The notes: generated by a model from the sequence alone, not told the origin. 64,000 nt of DNA from Pseudoruminococcus massiliensis (GCF_900291955.1 NZ_OLMR01000003.1:1-64000), one strand, 5' to 3'; positions 50,514 through 59,038 are shown, counted from the stretch's first letter. Program-made: numbers and translations.

Positions 50514-51596
50514 ATGATCGCATCAGCACAGTTCACGATTATCAGTCTCTGCGATGTGGTCACCTCGGACACGCCGCCGGAAAACCCCTATGAGGGGCAG
50601 CTCTGGGTGGACACCTCCGTGACCCCGCCGGAGACGAAGATATGGGACGGGAACGAATGGGTGGTGCAGAACGACATTGAAACGATCCGCACCACCATTT
50701 CCATTCTGACCGAGAAGGACGCACAGTTCCAACAGACCATCGACGGGCTGAACAGCTATGTGGCGACCCTTACCGAAACGGTGGAATCGGTCTCCAACGA
50801 CCAAGGCATCCTGGAGGAACGGGTGCTGAACTCCGAAAGCCGTGTTTCGGAATTGGAACACACGGTGGATGGACTGTCCGTCACCATGCAGGAGCAGTAC
50901 ATCGGCGGCATCAACTATGTGCAGAACTCTTCCGGACTGAACGGCATCACGGATGATTGGAGCTACTCCGGTACGGTAAAAACAGATACCTCCACCGATA
51001 CCCAGAACAACACCATTTCCGACTCCTGCTTTGTGCTGGGCGCATACTCCTCGTTGTCGCAGTACATCCGAGGGGTGGTTCCCGGCACCTATACGATCTC
51101 GGTTCGGGCAAAGAAATCCTCGACCATGTCCGGGTATTTCTATGTGACCTACAACGGGAACAAAACCAAGTACCTGTTCAATAAGTCCACGGCGTTTGAC
51201 TGGACGGATTACTCCGTAACGCTCACGGATGTGACCGACCCCACCTTGCGTATTTACTGCTACTGTCGGGATGCGTCCATTTATCTCGCCGATATCATGA
51301 TTTCCGAAGGAGCGATTCCCCGAAAGTGGACGCCCGCTCCCAACGAGATCTACACGCAGGAGGTCAAGATCGACAAGCGGGGCATCGAGGTATCCAACAG
51401 CGCATCGTCCCAGCGGACGGTCATCACAAACACGGAGTTCGCCGGTTACTACAACGACGAGGTGATCTTCACCCTGAACAAGGACGAAACGCAAACCAAG
51501 AAAACCACGGTGGACGGCGAGCTGACCGTGGGCAAAACGAAGTTTGTCCCGATGCCGACGGCATCCGAGGGGTTGAACATCGTCATTCTGGATTAA
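50514..51596 (+). CDS. Tail fibre/baseplate protein with coiled coil and jelly-roll-like domain
   Basis: 360 residues. The N-terminal domain (TPPENPYEGQLWVDTSVTPP, ETKIWDGNEWVVQ) is followed by a coiled coil (TLTETVESVSNDQGILEERV). Then comes a beta-sandwich resembling carbohydrate-binding modules (SLSQYIRGVVPGTYTISVRA, FDWTDYSVTLTDVTDPTLRI). The C-terminal segment KIDKRGIEVSNSASSQRTVI resembles phage minor structural proteins. Probably binds cell-wall sugars. Confidence 0.75.
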   Translation: MIASAQFTIISLCDVVTSDTPPENPYEGQLWVDTSVTPPETKIWDGNEWVVQNDIETIRTTISILTEKDAQFQQTIDGLNSYVATLTETVESVSNDQGILEERVLNSESRVSELEHTVDGLSVTMQEQYIGGINYVQNSSGLNGITDDWSYSGTVKTDTSTDTQNNTISDSCFVLGAYSSLSQYIRGVVPGTYTISVRAKKSSTMSGYFYVTYNGNKTKYLFNKSTAFDWTDYSVTLTDVTDPTLRIYCYCRDASIYLADIMISEGAIPRKWTPAPNEIYTQEVKIDKRGIEVSNSASSQRTVITNTEFAGYYNDEVIFTLNKDETQTKKTTVDGELTVGKTKFVPMPTASEGLNIVILD

Positions 51597-51608
51597 GGAG
51601 GGAAAGCT

Positions 51609-53690
51609 ATGGCAACTTGGAAAAGCGCGGCATACGATGGGCGCTATCTTCAACTGGACATTTCAGAAAGCGTGAATGTGGTCGGTAACAGCTCGACGCT
51701 TTCTTGGACACTAACCTCTGCCGGTGGTGCTTCCACTTACTATACCATTGACACCACCACCGTTACCATCAACGGGACACAGGTCTACTACAAAGCAAGA
51801 ACCGCATGGGATTCCAAGGTGTTCCCGGCGAAGAAGGGCTCGGTCAGCGGCACGATCACTGTTGCGCACGACAGCAACGGCAGTAAAACGATTGCGGTCG
51901 GATTCTCGACCCGTGTATATATCTACGGTCCCCAGGAGTACGGCGGCAGTATGACGCTGACCACCATCGACCGTTCCGCACCTACCGTGACCTTCAGTAC
52001 ATCGAATGTCACGGCAAACGGGTTCAAAATCTACGCTACATCCTCTGCCACGGCGGACATCTGGCAGTACAGCACAAACGGCGGTTCGAGCTGGACGCAG
52101 TTCTCAACGACGGCATCCACCAGTGCCAGCGTAACACTGTCCTCGCTCTCACCGAACACCAGCTATACGGTGAAAGTCAGAGCAAGGCGGCAATACAACC
52201 ACGTCTACGGCACTTCCGGCAGTTCCACGGTCAAGACGCTGGGCGGTGCTGTGGTGAATAGTGTCAACACGGTGACGGCGGACAATGCCACGGTTTCCAT
52301 TACCATCAATGTGACCGTGTACGAAGCCTCCTACACCAATACGCTGGTGCTCAAAAACGGCAGCGCGACCATCCTGACTATCTCCGGGCTTTCCTGGTCG
52401 AAGGGCACTGCGAACCGCACGGTCACGCTGACATCGGCGCAGAGGACAACGCTGTTGAACGCTATGGCGTCCATCAAGTCCTTTATAGGTACCTTTGCGG
52501 TTTCGTCTTACAGCGGGTCTACGCAGATCGGCAGCACCTCAAGCAAGACCGCCACGGTACTGACCACGGCAACCAATTCTGCTCCGACCATAAGCGGATT
52601 CACTTATGCCGACAGCTACACGACCACAAAGAACCTCACGGGCAACGATCAGCTGTTCGTACAGGACTACTCGACTCTCAAAGTTACACCGGGAACGGCG
52701 ACTGCGAAGAACGGAGCGTCCATTTCCAACTATACCGCTTCCTGCAACGGTTTATCCGCATCCAATTCAACTGGGTCTGCTATCACAGTCGGAAAGATCG
52801 CCAAGTCCGGCAGTGTGACGGTCACGCTCTCGGTCACGGACTCCCGCGGCTACACCGCCGAAACTTCACGGACGGTGACAGTCATTCCGTACACCAAGCC
52901 GAAGATATCCTCGATAACGCTCCGGCGCACCAACGATATCGAAGCGGAAATGCAGCTCAAATTCAGCGGTTCTATTTCCGCAGTGACAGTAAACGGGACG
53001 CAGAAGAACAGCGTGGTTTATGTGCGGTATCGGTATAAGAAAACCAGTGAGAGCAGTTACGGCAGCTACACCAGCATCTATTCCGGCACGACAAAAAGCG
53101 GAACTTCTTTCAGCTACTCCAATTTGGAACTGTGCAATCTGGATGCCAACAGTTCCTACGACTTCCATTTGCAGATCCAAGACAAGCTCTATTCCTTGAG
53201 CAGTCTGGATCTGTATTTTACTGTTCCGCAGGGCACGCCGCTCATTGCGCTTCGGAAAAAGAAGGTCGGCATCAACACGCCGGAGCCGCAGGCCACGCTG
53301 GATGTTGCTGGGGATATGCGTGTGGATGGCTCTCCCCTCGCAGATTTTGTCATTCAGCAAGGGACAAGCGGCATCTGGAATTACCGCAAATGGAAAAGCG
53401 GTACAGCGGAATGTTGGGGTCAGTATTCCTTTACGACCGCCATTTCGACGGCATGGGGCGTGCTCTATGAGAGCGGCGCAATTGCGCTCCCTAATTTTCC
53501 ATTTACCTTCGCGGAAATTCCTCATGTCCATATCTCCACGGAGAACAGCAATTACGCTATGTTTGTGGAGCGAGGCAGTTCGAGTAGCTGGTCTACAACG
53601 ACCAACCCCGGAAAGATATTTGCCGTAAGACCAAATACGGTACCATCGGCAACCTACAAAGTATCAATCTATGCTATCGGAAAAGCGTGA
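51609..53690 (+). CDS. DUF859-type phage minor structural protein with fibronectin III domain
   Basis: 693 residues: ATWKSAAYDGRYLQLDISES, KVFPAKKGSVSGTITVAHDS, STRVYIYGPQEYGGSMTLTT (DUF859-like N-terminus). Around 115-210 comes a fibronectin type III-like domain (SSLSPNTSYTVKVRARRQYN). The middle is Ser/Thr-rich beta repeats. The C-terminal region IALRKKKVGINTPEPQATLD, VAGDMRVDGSPLADFVIQQG is a fibre tip or pre-shaft motif. It is the last structural gene before lysis. Probable receptor-binding fibre. Confidence 0.82.
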   Translation: MATWKSAAYDGRYLQLDISESVNVVGNSSTLSWTLTSAGGASTYYTIDTTTVTINGTQVYYKARTAWDSKVFPAKKGSVSGTITVAHDSNGSKTIAVGFSTRVYIYGPQEYGGSMTLTTIDRSAPTVTFSTSNVTANGFKIYATSSATADIWQYSTNGGSSWTQFSTTASTSASVTLSSLSPNTSYTVKVRARRQYNHVYGTSGSSTVKTLGGAVVNSVNTVTADNATVSITINVTVYEASYTNTLVLKNGSATILTISGLSWSKGTANRTVTLTSAQRTTLLNAMASIKSFIGTFAVSSYSGSTQIGSTSSKTATVLTTATNSAPTISGFTYADSYTTTKNLTGNDQLFVQDYSTLKVTPGTATAKNGASISNYTASCNGLSASNSTGSAITVGKIAKSGSVTVTLSVTDSRGYTAETSRTVTVIPYTKPKISSITLRRTNDIEAEMQLKFSGSISAVTVNGTQKNSVVYVRYRYKKTSESSYGSYTSIYSGTTKSGTSFSYSNLELCNLDANSSYDFHLQIQDKLYSLSSLDLYFTVPQGTPLIALRKKKVGINTPEPQATLDVAGDMRVDGSPLADFVIQQGTSGIWNYRKWKSGTAECWGQYSFTTAISTAWGVLYESGAIALPNFPFTFAEIPHVHISTENSNYAMFVERGSSSSWSTTTNPGKIFAVRPNTVPSATYKVSIYAIGKA

Positions 53691-53710
53691 CGCTCCGGCG
53701 TCACTTTTTT
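53687..53710 (+). terminator. Terminator between tail and lysis genes
   Basis: GTGACGC, TCCG, GCGTCAC then TTTTTT. The 5' arm includes the stop codon of the fibre gene. Confidence 0.85.
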
Positions 53711-53746
53711 CATACCCATTTTTAATTTCAAAGGAGGACAAACAAC

Positions 53747-54160
53747 ATGAAAGAATTCTGGACGACCATTCAGGTGGTGTTCGCCGGTATCGGCGGCTGG
53801 CTCGGATGGTTCTTGGGAGGATGTGACGGCTTGCTTTACGCGCTTCTGGCTTTCGTAGTCATCGACTACATCACCGGCATCATGTGCGCTGTGGTGGATA
53901 AGAAGCTGTCCAGCGAAGTCGGTTTCAAGGGCATTTTCAAAAAGGTGCTCATCTTCGCTCTGGTCGGCATCGGGCATATTCTCGACACCCGTGTCATCGG
54001 CAGCGGCTCGGTGATGCGTACCGCCGTCATTTTCTTCTACCTGTCGAACGAGGGCGTGTCCCTGTTGGAAAACGCCGCATACCTGGGACTGCCTGTTCCG
54101 CAGAAGCTGAAATCCGTGCTGGAGCACCTTCATGACCGTGCGGAAAAGGAGGATGAATAA
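53747..54160 (+). CDS. Holin (phage holin family, Holin_4/TcdE-type)
   Basis: 137 residues with hydrophobic helices around VVFAGIGGWLGWFLGGCDGL, YALLAFVVIDYITGIMCAVV, and FKKVLIFALVGIGHILDTRV. IDYITGIMCAVVDKKLSSEV and the following GFKGIFKKVLI are the family signature. It forms the membrane pore or triggers the endolysin. The ribosome site AAAGGAGG sits behind the terminator, so it may have its own leader. Overlap with the amidase is absent (1-bp gap). Confidence 0.92.
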   Translation: MKEFWTTIQVVFAGIGGWLGWFLGGCDGLLYALLAFVVIDYITGIMCAVVDKKLSSEVGFKGIFKKVLIFALVGIGHILDTRVIGSGSVMRTAVIFFYLSNEGVSLLENAAYLGLPVPQKLKSVLEHLHDRAEKEDE

Positions 54161-54161
54161 T

Positions 54162-55109
54162 ATGGCTTATACCAACAGCCCTCTGGTGTCCTATACCAAA
54201 CTCAGTCCCAACCACTCTGGACAGCGCACCCACAGCATTGACCGCATCACGCCTCACTGTGTGGTGGGTCAGTGCTCGGTGGAGACGCTGGGCAATATCT
54301 TTCTGCCAACTTCCAGACAGGCCAGCTGCAACTACGGCATCGGTGTAGACGGAAGGGTCGGGATGTATGTGGAAGAGAAGAACCGCTCCTGGTGTTCCTC
54401 CTCCGCAGCCAACGACCAGAGAGCCGTCACCATTGAGTGCGCCAGCGACAACACCGAGCCGTATGCGTTCAAGGATGTGGTGTACCAGCGGCTCATCGAG
54501 CTTTGCACCGACATCTGCAAGCGCAACGGCAAAACCAAGCTACTCTGGCTTGGAGACAAAACGAAAACGCTGAACTACACGCCGAAATCCGACGAGATGG
54601 TGTTGACCGTCCACAGGTGGTTCGCCAACAAGTCCTGCCCCGGCAACTGGATGTATTCCCGCATGGGCGACCTTGCCGAGAAGGTCACGGCAGCTCTCGG
54701 CGGTGATGTAAAGCCTGCCGAACCCGCCAAGCCCACCGGGTCTATCAAGGTTGGTGACCTCGTGACCATCACGGGCAGCACCTACTATAACGGCAAAGCC
54801 ATTCCCGGCTGGGTGAAGAAGCTCCGCTGGTATGTGGTCGAGGTCAGCGGCGACCGTGCCGTCATCAACAAGGATGAATCCGGCAGGTACGCCATCATGT
54901 CGCCGGTCAAGACCTCTGCACTTGCCGTGGCGAGCACAAAACCCGCCGATGACTACCGTATCCATACCGTGGCGCATGGCGACACCCTCTGGGCGATTGC
55001 CAAGAAGTATCTCGGCAACGGTAGCCGCTATAAGGAAATCGTCAGCCTGAATGGGCTGAAAAGCAATGTCATCTACAGCGGTATGAAGCTGAAGATCCCG
55101 AATAAGTAA
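54162..55109 (+). CDS. N-acetylmuramoyl-L-alanine amidase endolysin with LysM
   Basis: 315 residues from ATG 54162. The amidase_2 core runs from ~20 to 190 (SIDRITPHCVVGQCSVETLG, SCNYGIGVDGRVGMYVEEKN, VTIECASDNTEPYAFKDVVY, TVHRWFANKSCPGNWMYSRM), giving the zinc ligands His, His and Cys. A linker of Pro/Ala/Lys is followed by an SH3-like wall domain and a C-terminal LysM (IHTVAHGDTLWAIAKKYLGN). It cleaves the amide link of peptidoglycan at lysis. Intact. Confidence 0.93.
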   Translation: MAYTNSPLVSYTKLSPNHSGQRTHSIDRITPHCVVGQCSVETLGNIFLPTSRQASCNYGIGVDGRVGMYVEEKNRSWCSSSAANDQRAVTIECASDNTEPYAFKDVVYQRLIELCTDICKRNGKTKLLWLGDKTKTLNYTPKSDEMVLTVHRWFANKSCPGNWMYSRMGDLAEKVTAALGGDVKPAEPAKPTGSIKVGDLVTITGSTYYNGKAIPGWVKKLRWYVVEVSGDRAVINKDESGRYAIMSPVKTSALAVASTKPADDYRIHTVAHGDTLWAIAKKYLGNGSRYKEIVSLNGLKSNVIYSGMKLKIPNK

Positions 55110-55118
55110 CCTTTGCAT

Positions 55119-55161
55119 ACGCCCTCTGCGGATTCATTTCCGTGGAGGGCGTTATTTTTTT
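55119..55161 (+). terminator. Terminator of the late operon
   Basis: ACGCCCTC (55119-55126) pairs with GAGGGCGT (55145-55152), followed by TATTTTTTT. It begins 10 bases after the amidase stop codon. Confidence 0.88.
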
Positions 55162-55220
55162 GCGGACCAGACAGGCGTTTTCCCTCCAGTCGGTACTGAG
55201 GCAAACCCTCGGACTGGAGG
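55162..55220 (+). promoter_or_regulatory. Repeated leader element, copy 3
   Basis: GCGGACC (55162-55168), 15 bases, then CTCCAGTCGGTACTGAGG (from 55184). CCTCCAGTC (55183-55191) pairs exactly with GACTGGAGG (55212-55220), which includes the ribosome site of the next gene. The alternative local hairpin CCTC-C-AGT/ACT-GAGG is also present. Confidence 0.7.
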
Positions 55221-55228
55221 AAAACTCT

Positions 55229-55630
55229 ATGACAGATTGGCAGAGAGAACAAATACGAATATTGCGCTTACAGGGCGTCAGTTATGTGAAAATCGGCGAG
55301 CAACTCGGAATTTCGGATAATACGGTGCGCTCCTTTTGCCGCCGCAGCGGGCTGGGTGACAGTGCAAAGAATGCCGTTGCCTGCAAGCAGTGTGGGAAGT
55401 TGATAAAAATCATCCCTAAGCAGAAGCCGAAAAAGTTCTGCTCAGACGCCTGCCGCACTGCATGGTGGAAGTCACACCCGGAGTGCGTCAACCGAAAAGC
55501 TGTTTATGCGTACACCTGTGCCTGCTGCGGACGTCATTTTACTGCCTATGGAAATAATCATAGAAGGTACTGCTCTCACGCCTGCTATATTGCAGATCGC
55601 TTCGGAAGGGAGCGTGGCTGTGATGAATGA
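55229..55630 (+). CDS. HTH and zinc-ribbon protein of the recombination module
   Basis: 133 residues from ATG 55229. The N-terminal helix-turn-helix is EQIRILRLQGVSYVKIGEQL, GISDNTVRSFCRRSGLG. Two cysteine pairs follow (CKQCGKLIKI ... FCSDACRTAWW, then YTCACCGRHFTAYGNNHRRY, CSHAC). It belongs to the small DNA-binding proteins that sit beside large serine recombinases in Clostridial elements, sometimes called RNA polymerase subunit by mistake. It may be a directionality factor or a promoter regulator. Overlaps the next gene by 8 bp. Confidence 0.8.
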   Translation: MTDWQREQIRILRLQGVSYVKIGEQLGISDNTVRSFCRRSGLGDSAKNAVACKQCGKLIKIIPKQKPKKFCSDACRTAWWKSHPECVNRKAVYAYTCACCGRHFTAYGNNHRRYCSHACYIADRFGRERGCDE

Positions 55631-55859
55631 CGCCTACAGAGAGCGGCTGGAGCAGTATTTTGCCTCCATGCTCCAGGCAAAGCAAATGCTGTCGATGGGG
55701 ATTTTAACCCCGAAGGATTACGCCACGATTGATACAATTATGGCCGAAAAATATGGGATATCTTCGTGTAGTTTATACCGCGGGATTGACTTGATATACG
55801 GTGAGTTCAGAGGTAATATGTCACACTACAAGGAGGTGACACAATGTCAGGAAGAATAA
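55623..55859 (+). CDS. SHOCT-like small protein upstream of the recombinases
   Basis: 78 residues from ATG 55623: NDAYRERLEQYFASMLQAKQ, MLSMGILTPKDYATIDTIMA, EKYGISSCSLYRGIDLIYGE. The middle segment MLSMGILTPKDYATID resembles SHOCT domains (short C-terminal helical anchors). It is commonly found immediately before large serine recombinase pairs. It contains the third TTGATA-N17-TAATAT box near its end. Function unknown. Confidence 0.75.
   Translation: MNDAYRERLEQYFASMLQAKQMLSMGILTPKDYATIDTIMAEKYGISSCSLYRGIDLIYGEFRGNMSHYKEVTQCQEE
55791..55819 (+). promoter_or_regulatory. Promoter-like box, copy 3, before the recombinase genes
   Basis: TTGATA (55791-55796), 17 bp, TAATAT (55814-55819), followed by GTCACAC and AAGGAGG. 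It lies inside the end of the preceding gene and 25 bases upstream of the first recombinase start. It fits a near-consensus promoter. Confidence 0.65.
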
Positions 55860-57145
55860 CCGCCGTATCAAAACCGCCGAAGCTGGAGCGTAAAAAGCGA
55901 GTCGCAGCCTACGCCCGTGTTTCCAGTGGCAAGGACGCCATGCTTCACTCGCTGTCCGCACAGGTCAGCCATTACAGCGACCTTATCCAGAGAAATAGCG
56001 ACTGGCTCTATGCAGGCGTCTATGCCGATGAAGCCAAGACCGGCACGAAGGATTCCAGAGCGGATTTTCAAAGGCTTATTGCCGACTGCCATGCCGGAAA
56101 AATCGATATGGTGATCACCAAGTCCATCTCCCGCTTTGCACGAAACACGGTCACGCTGCTGCAGACCGTCCGTGACTTCAAAGCCTGGGAGGTGGACATT
56201 TTCTTTGAAGAACAGAATATCCACACCATGAGCGCCGACGGTGAACTGATGCTGACCATTCTGGCGTCCTATGCGCAGGAAGAAAGCCGCTCCGCAAGTG
56301 AAAACCAGAAGTGGCGCATTAAGCGGAACTTTGAGGAAGGAATGCCGTGGAACGGAGCCATGCTGGGATATCGTCTAAAGGACGGACGGTACGAGATCGT
56401 TCCAAAGGAAGCCGCACTTGTCCGCCGCATTTATAACGAGTACCTTGCCGGTGACGGCTATCAGGCTGTTGCCAAACGGCTGACTGAGGAAGGTGTTCCG
56501 TCCCGCTTCGGTGGGAAATGGAACCAGTCTGTGGCTTCCAAGATACTGAGTAACTACACCTATACGGGCAATCTGCTTTTGCAGAAAACCTTCCGTGAGA
56601 ACCATATCACGAAGAAAACCGTCATCAACCACGGTGAATTGCCGAAATACCACGCAGAGAACACCCACGAAGCCATTATTGACATGAAGACCTTTCATGC
56701 GGTTCAGACCGAGAAGGCACGGCGGGCGGCTCAGTTCAATAAGAAGCCAGCACCGAGAACCACATACCCATTCACAAGCCTTCTGGTATGCGACAACTGC
56801 GGAAAGAACTACCGCCGCAAGACCACCAAAACGGGCATCGTTTGGGTATGCGGAACCTTTAATACACTCGGCAAATCCGCCTGTGCTTCCAAGCAGATAC
56901 CGGAAACAACGCTTCAACAGGTTACAGCCGAAGTTTTGGGTGTAAAGGCTTTTACACGGGAACAGCTGCACAGCCGGATACAGAGTATTCGGGTATGCAA
57001 CGGAAACATTCTAATTTTCTGCTTCAAAGATGGCTCGGAGGTCACACGCACATGGAAAGACCGCTCCCGTAGTGAAAGCTGGACGGACGAGATGAAGGAA
57101 GCTGCACGCCAAAAAGCCTTAGAGAGGAGCAAGCACAATGCCTAA
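55844..57145 (+). CDS. Large serine recombinase 1
   Basis: 433 residues. The catalytic domain begins RKKRVAAYARVSSGKDAMLH (nucleophile Ser in YARVS), followed by DMVITKSISRFARNTVTLLQ and LTILASYAQEESRSASENQK. The recombinase domain has ALVRRIYNEYLAGDGYQAVA, and a zinc ribbon sits at LLVCDNCGKNYRRKTTKTGI. The coiled C-terminus is shorter than in typical integrases. Its start overlaps the previous gene, and its end overlaps the second recombinase by 8 bp. The two may act as a heterodimer or one may be accessory. Confidence 0.92.
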   Translation: MSGRITAVSKPPKLERKKRVAAYARVSSGKDAMLHSLSAQVSHYSDLIQRNSDWLYAGVYADEAKTGTKDSRADFQRLIADCHAGKIDMVITKSISRFARNTVTLLQTVRDFKAWEVDIFFEEQNIHTMSADGELMLTILASYAQEESRSASENQKWRIKRNFEEGMPWNGAMLGYRLKDGRYEIVPKEAALVRRIYNEYLAGDGYQAVAKRLTEEGVPSRFGGKWNQSVASKILSNYTYTGNLLLQKTFRENHITKKTVINHGELPKYHAENTHEAIIDMKTFHAVQTEKARRAAQFNKKPAPRTTYPFTSLLVCDNCGKNYRRKTTKTGIVWVCGTFNTLGKSACASKQIPETTLQQVTAEVLGVKAFTREQLHSRIQSIRVCNGNILIFCFKDGSEVTRTWKDRSRSESWTDEMKEAARQKALERSKHNA

Positions 57146-58718
57146 AGTAACCATGATACCCGCAACCATCAATCCGCTGACACACCTGCCGAAGGTGGCC
57201 GCGCAGAAGCGGCGTGTTGCTGGATATGCCCGTGTTTCTACCGACAGCGACGAGCAGTTCACCAGCTACGAAGCCCAGGTGGATTACTACACCAAATTCA
57301 TACAGTCCAAGCCGGAATGGGACTTCGTAAAAGTATATACGGATGAGGGTATTTCCGGCTGTAATACCAAAAAGCGAGACGGCTTTAACAGTATGGTTTC
57401 GGATGCTCTTGCCGGAAAAATCGACCTCATTGTCACAAAGTCGGTCAGCCGATTTGCCAGGAACACCGTGGACAGCCTGGTCACCATCCGCAAGCTGAAG
57501 GAAAACGGCGTGGAATGTTACTTTGAAAAGGAGGGCATTTTCACATTTGACGGCAAGGGTGAGCTGCTCATCACCATCATGTCGAGCCTTGCCCAAGAAG
57601 AAAGCCGCAGCATTTCGGAAAACATCACCTGGGGACAGCGTAAGAGCTTCGCTGACGGAAAGGTGCATCTTGCCTATAAACGCTTCCTTGGCTACGAAAA
57701 GGGCGAGGACGGCAGACCTACCATTGTGGAAAGTGAAGCGAAAATTGTTCAGCTGATTTACCGCCTTTTCCTTGATGGCAAGTCACAGGCGAGCATTTGC
57801 AGATATTTGGAGGACTTGGGTATTCCGTCACCTGGCGGCAAGGATAAATGGAGTAAGACCACGGTCACCAGCATTCTGCAAAATGAAAAATACAAAGGCG
57901 ATGCGCTACTCCAGAAATCCTTCACGGTCGATTTTCTGGAAAAGAGGATGAAGCCCAACGAGGGTGAGGTGCCGCAATACTATGTGGAAGGCAGCCATCC
58001 CGCCATTGTCGATCCTGACGAATGGGATCATGTGCAGACAGAGTTTGCCAGAAGAAAGGCACTGGGCAGAGCCTACAGCGGAAAGAGTGTTCTTTCAGCC
58101 AAGCTGGTCTGCGAGGACTGCGGTGGCTTCTTCGGCTCAAAGGTCTGGCATTCCACCGACCGCTACCGCCGTACCATCTGGCAATGCAATGGCAAGTTCA
58201 AGGGCGAGGAACGCTGCCATACTCCCTCGGTAGATACGGAAACCGTGCAGCGGCTTTTTATTCAAGCCTACAATCGTATGATGGAGAACCGGGAGCGGAT
58301 CATCAAGGACTGCGAAGCCATGCGCCGTGCGCTGACAGACTTTGTGGAATTGGACGCAGAAATTGAACGGCAGCTTGAGGAAACACAGGTCGTAGCCGAA
58401 CTGGTCAAGGCGGCAGTCAAGGAAAACGCTTCTACAGCACAGTCTCAGGAGGCTTATCTGAGAAAGTATGAAGCCCTCACCGAGCGTTACGAAAAAGCCG
58501 CTGCGGAACTGGAGCGGTTACAGAACCTGCGTACTACGCAAAGTCAGCAAGACAAGGCAATGGCACTTTACATCCGCACCCTCAAAAAACAGCCGGTGGT
58601 GCTGCGTGAGTGGAGCGCCACCATCTGGACGGTGATGGTCGAGAAGGCAATCGTCCACAGGAACGGTGCGATTACCTTCGTTTTCAAGAACGGCACAGAG
58701 GTCAAGGTCGGAGAATAA
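57138..58718 (+). CDS. Large serine recombinase 2
   Basis: 526 residues. KRRVAGYARVSTDSDEQFTS (nucleophile Ser), then DLIVTKSVSRFARNTVDSLV and ITIMSSLAQEESRSISENIT are catalytic domain marks. The recombinase domain has KIVQLIYRLFLDGKSQASIC. The zinc ribbon is LVCEDCGGFFGSKVWHSTDR. A long coiled coil near ~400-470 (EKAAAELERLQNLRTTQSQQ) is the domain that controls direction in phiC31-type integrases. It is the outermost gene of the element and ends 68 bp before the proposed right attachment core. It probably integrates the element without a tRNA target. Confidence 0.93.
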   Translation: MPKVTMIPATINPLTHLPKVAAQKRRVAGYARVSTDSDEQFTSYEAQVDYYTKFIQSKPEWDFVKVYTDEGISGCNTKKRDGFNSMVSDALAGKIDLIVTKSVSRFARNTVDSLVTIRKLKENGVECYFEKEGIFTFDGKGELLITIMSSLAQEESRSISENITWGQRKSFADGKVHLAYKRFLGYEKGEDGRPTIVESEAKIVQLIYRLFLDGKSQASICRYLEDLGIPSPGGKDKWSKTTVTSILQNEKYKGDALLQKSFTVDFLEKRMKPNEGEVPQYYVEGSHPAIVDPDEWDHVQTEFARRKALGRAYSGKSVLSAKLVCEDCGGFFGSKVWHSTDRYRRTIWQCNGKFKGEERCHTPSVDTETVQRLFIQAYNRMMENRERIIKDCEAMRRALTDFVELDAEIERQLEETQVVAELVKAAVKENASTAQSQEAYLRKYEALTERYEKAAAELERLQNLRTTQSQQDKAMALYIRTLKKQPVVLREWSATIWTVMVEKAIVHRNGAITFVFKNGTEVKVGE

Positions 58719-58786
58719 GATACAAGGTCGCAAGGTCGTTCGTATTTTGGGCGAACAGGTTTTGCGGCCTTTCTCTTGCGCTCTTG

Positions 58787-58800
58787 AGGAATAATTAAAA
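58787..58800. repeat. Putative right attachment core (attR)
   Basis: AGGAATAATTAAAA, identical to 762-775. It marks the point where GC-rich recombinase DNA gives way to the AT-rich flank. Confidence 0.6.
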
Positions 58801-58854
58801 TGTGCACACCCTTTTTGCCGAAAATGCACACCCCCGACTAAAATCTGCACACCC
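58797..58854. repeat. Three AAAAT-GCACACCC repeats in the right flank
   Basis: TGCACACCC occurs at 58803-58811, 58825-58833 and 58846-58854, each preceded by AAAAT within a few bases. Joined across the attachment core with the left-flank ATTAAAAGGT array, they form one continuous set of related repeats. This suggests one pre-insertion repeat region, possibly an IS21-type terminal end. Confidence 0.65.
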
Positions 58855-58863
58855 CTCGACCTT

Positions 58864-58950
58864 TCGTTAAAAAGTGTTATGGGAGAAAACGCAAAAGGCT
58901 CCGCAGCGACCGTTTCCGGAACGCCACGAAGCCTTATATCGTTAAAAAGT
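58864..58950. repeat. 12-bp direct repeat in the gene-free right flank
   Basis: TCGTTAAAAAGT occurs at 58864-58875 and 58939-58950. The ~135 bp from 58855 to 58989 hold no gene. A short open frame here ends inside the tRNA and is not credible. Confidence 0.6.
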
Positions 58951-58989
58951 ATCAAAAAGCCTTGCGAATCAAGGACTTTGCAAAAAGAA

Positions 58990-59036
58990 ACTGGACACCA
59001 ATCAAGATACGCATTGTATCAAAATTGGTGTCCAGT
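58990..59036 (-). terminator. Terminator of the tRNA-Leu transcript
   Basis: ACTGGACACCAAT (58990-59002) and ATTGGTGTCCAGT (59024-59036) are a perfect 13-bp pair with an inner GATAC/GTATC stem. On the minus strand it follows the tRNA 3' end and is followed by TTTCTTTTTG. Confidence 0.88.
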
Positions 59037-59038
59037 TA

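Noticed and set aside
58797-58854. CRISPR array at the TGCACACCC repeats
   Set aside because: Repeat units are about 9-15 bp with about 20-bp periods and there are only three; no cas genes are present.
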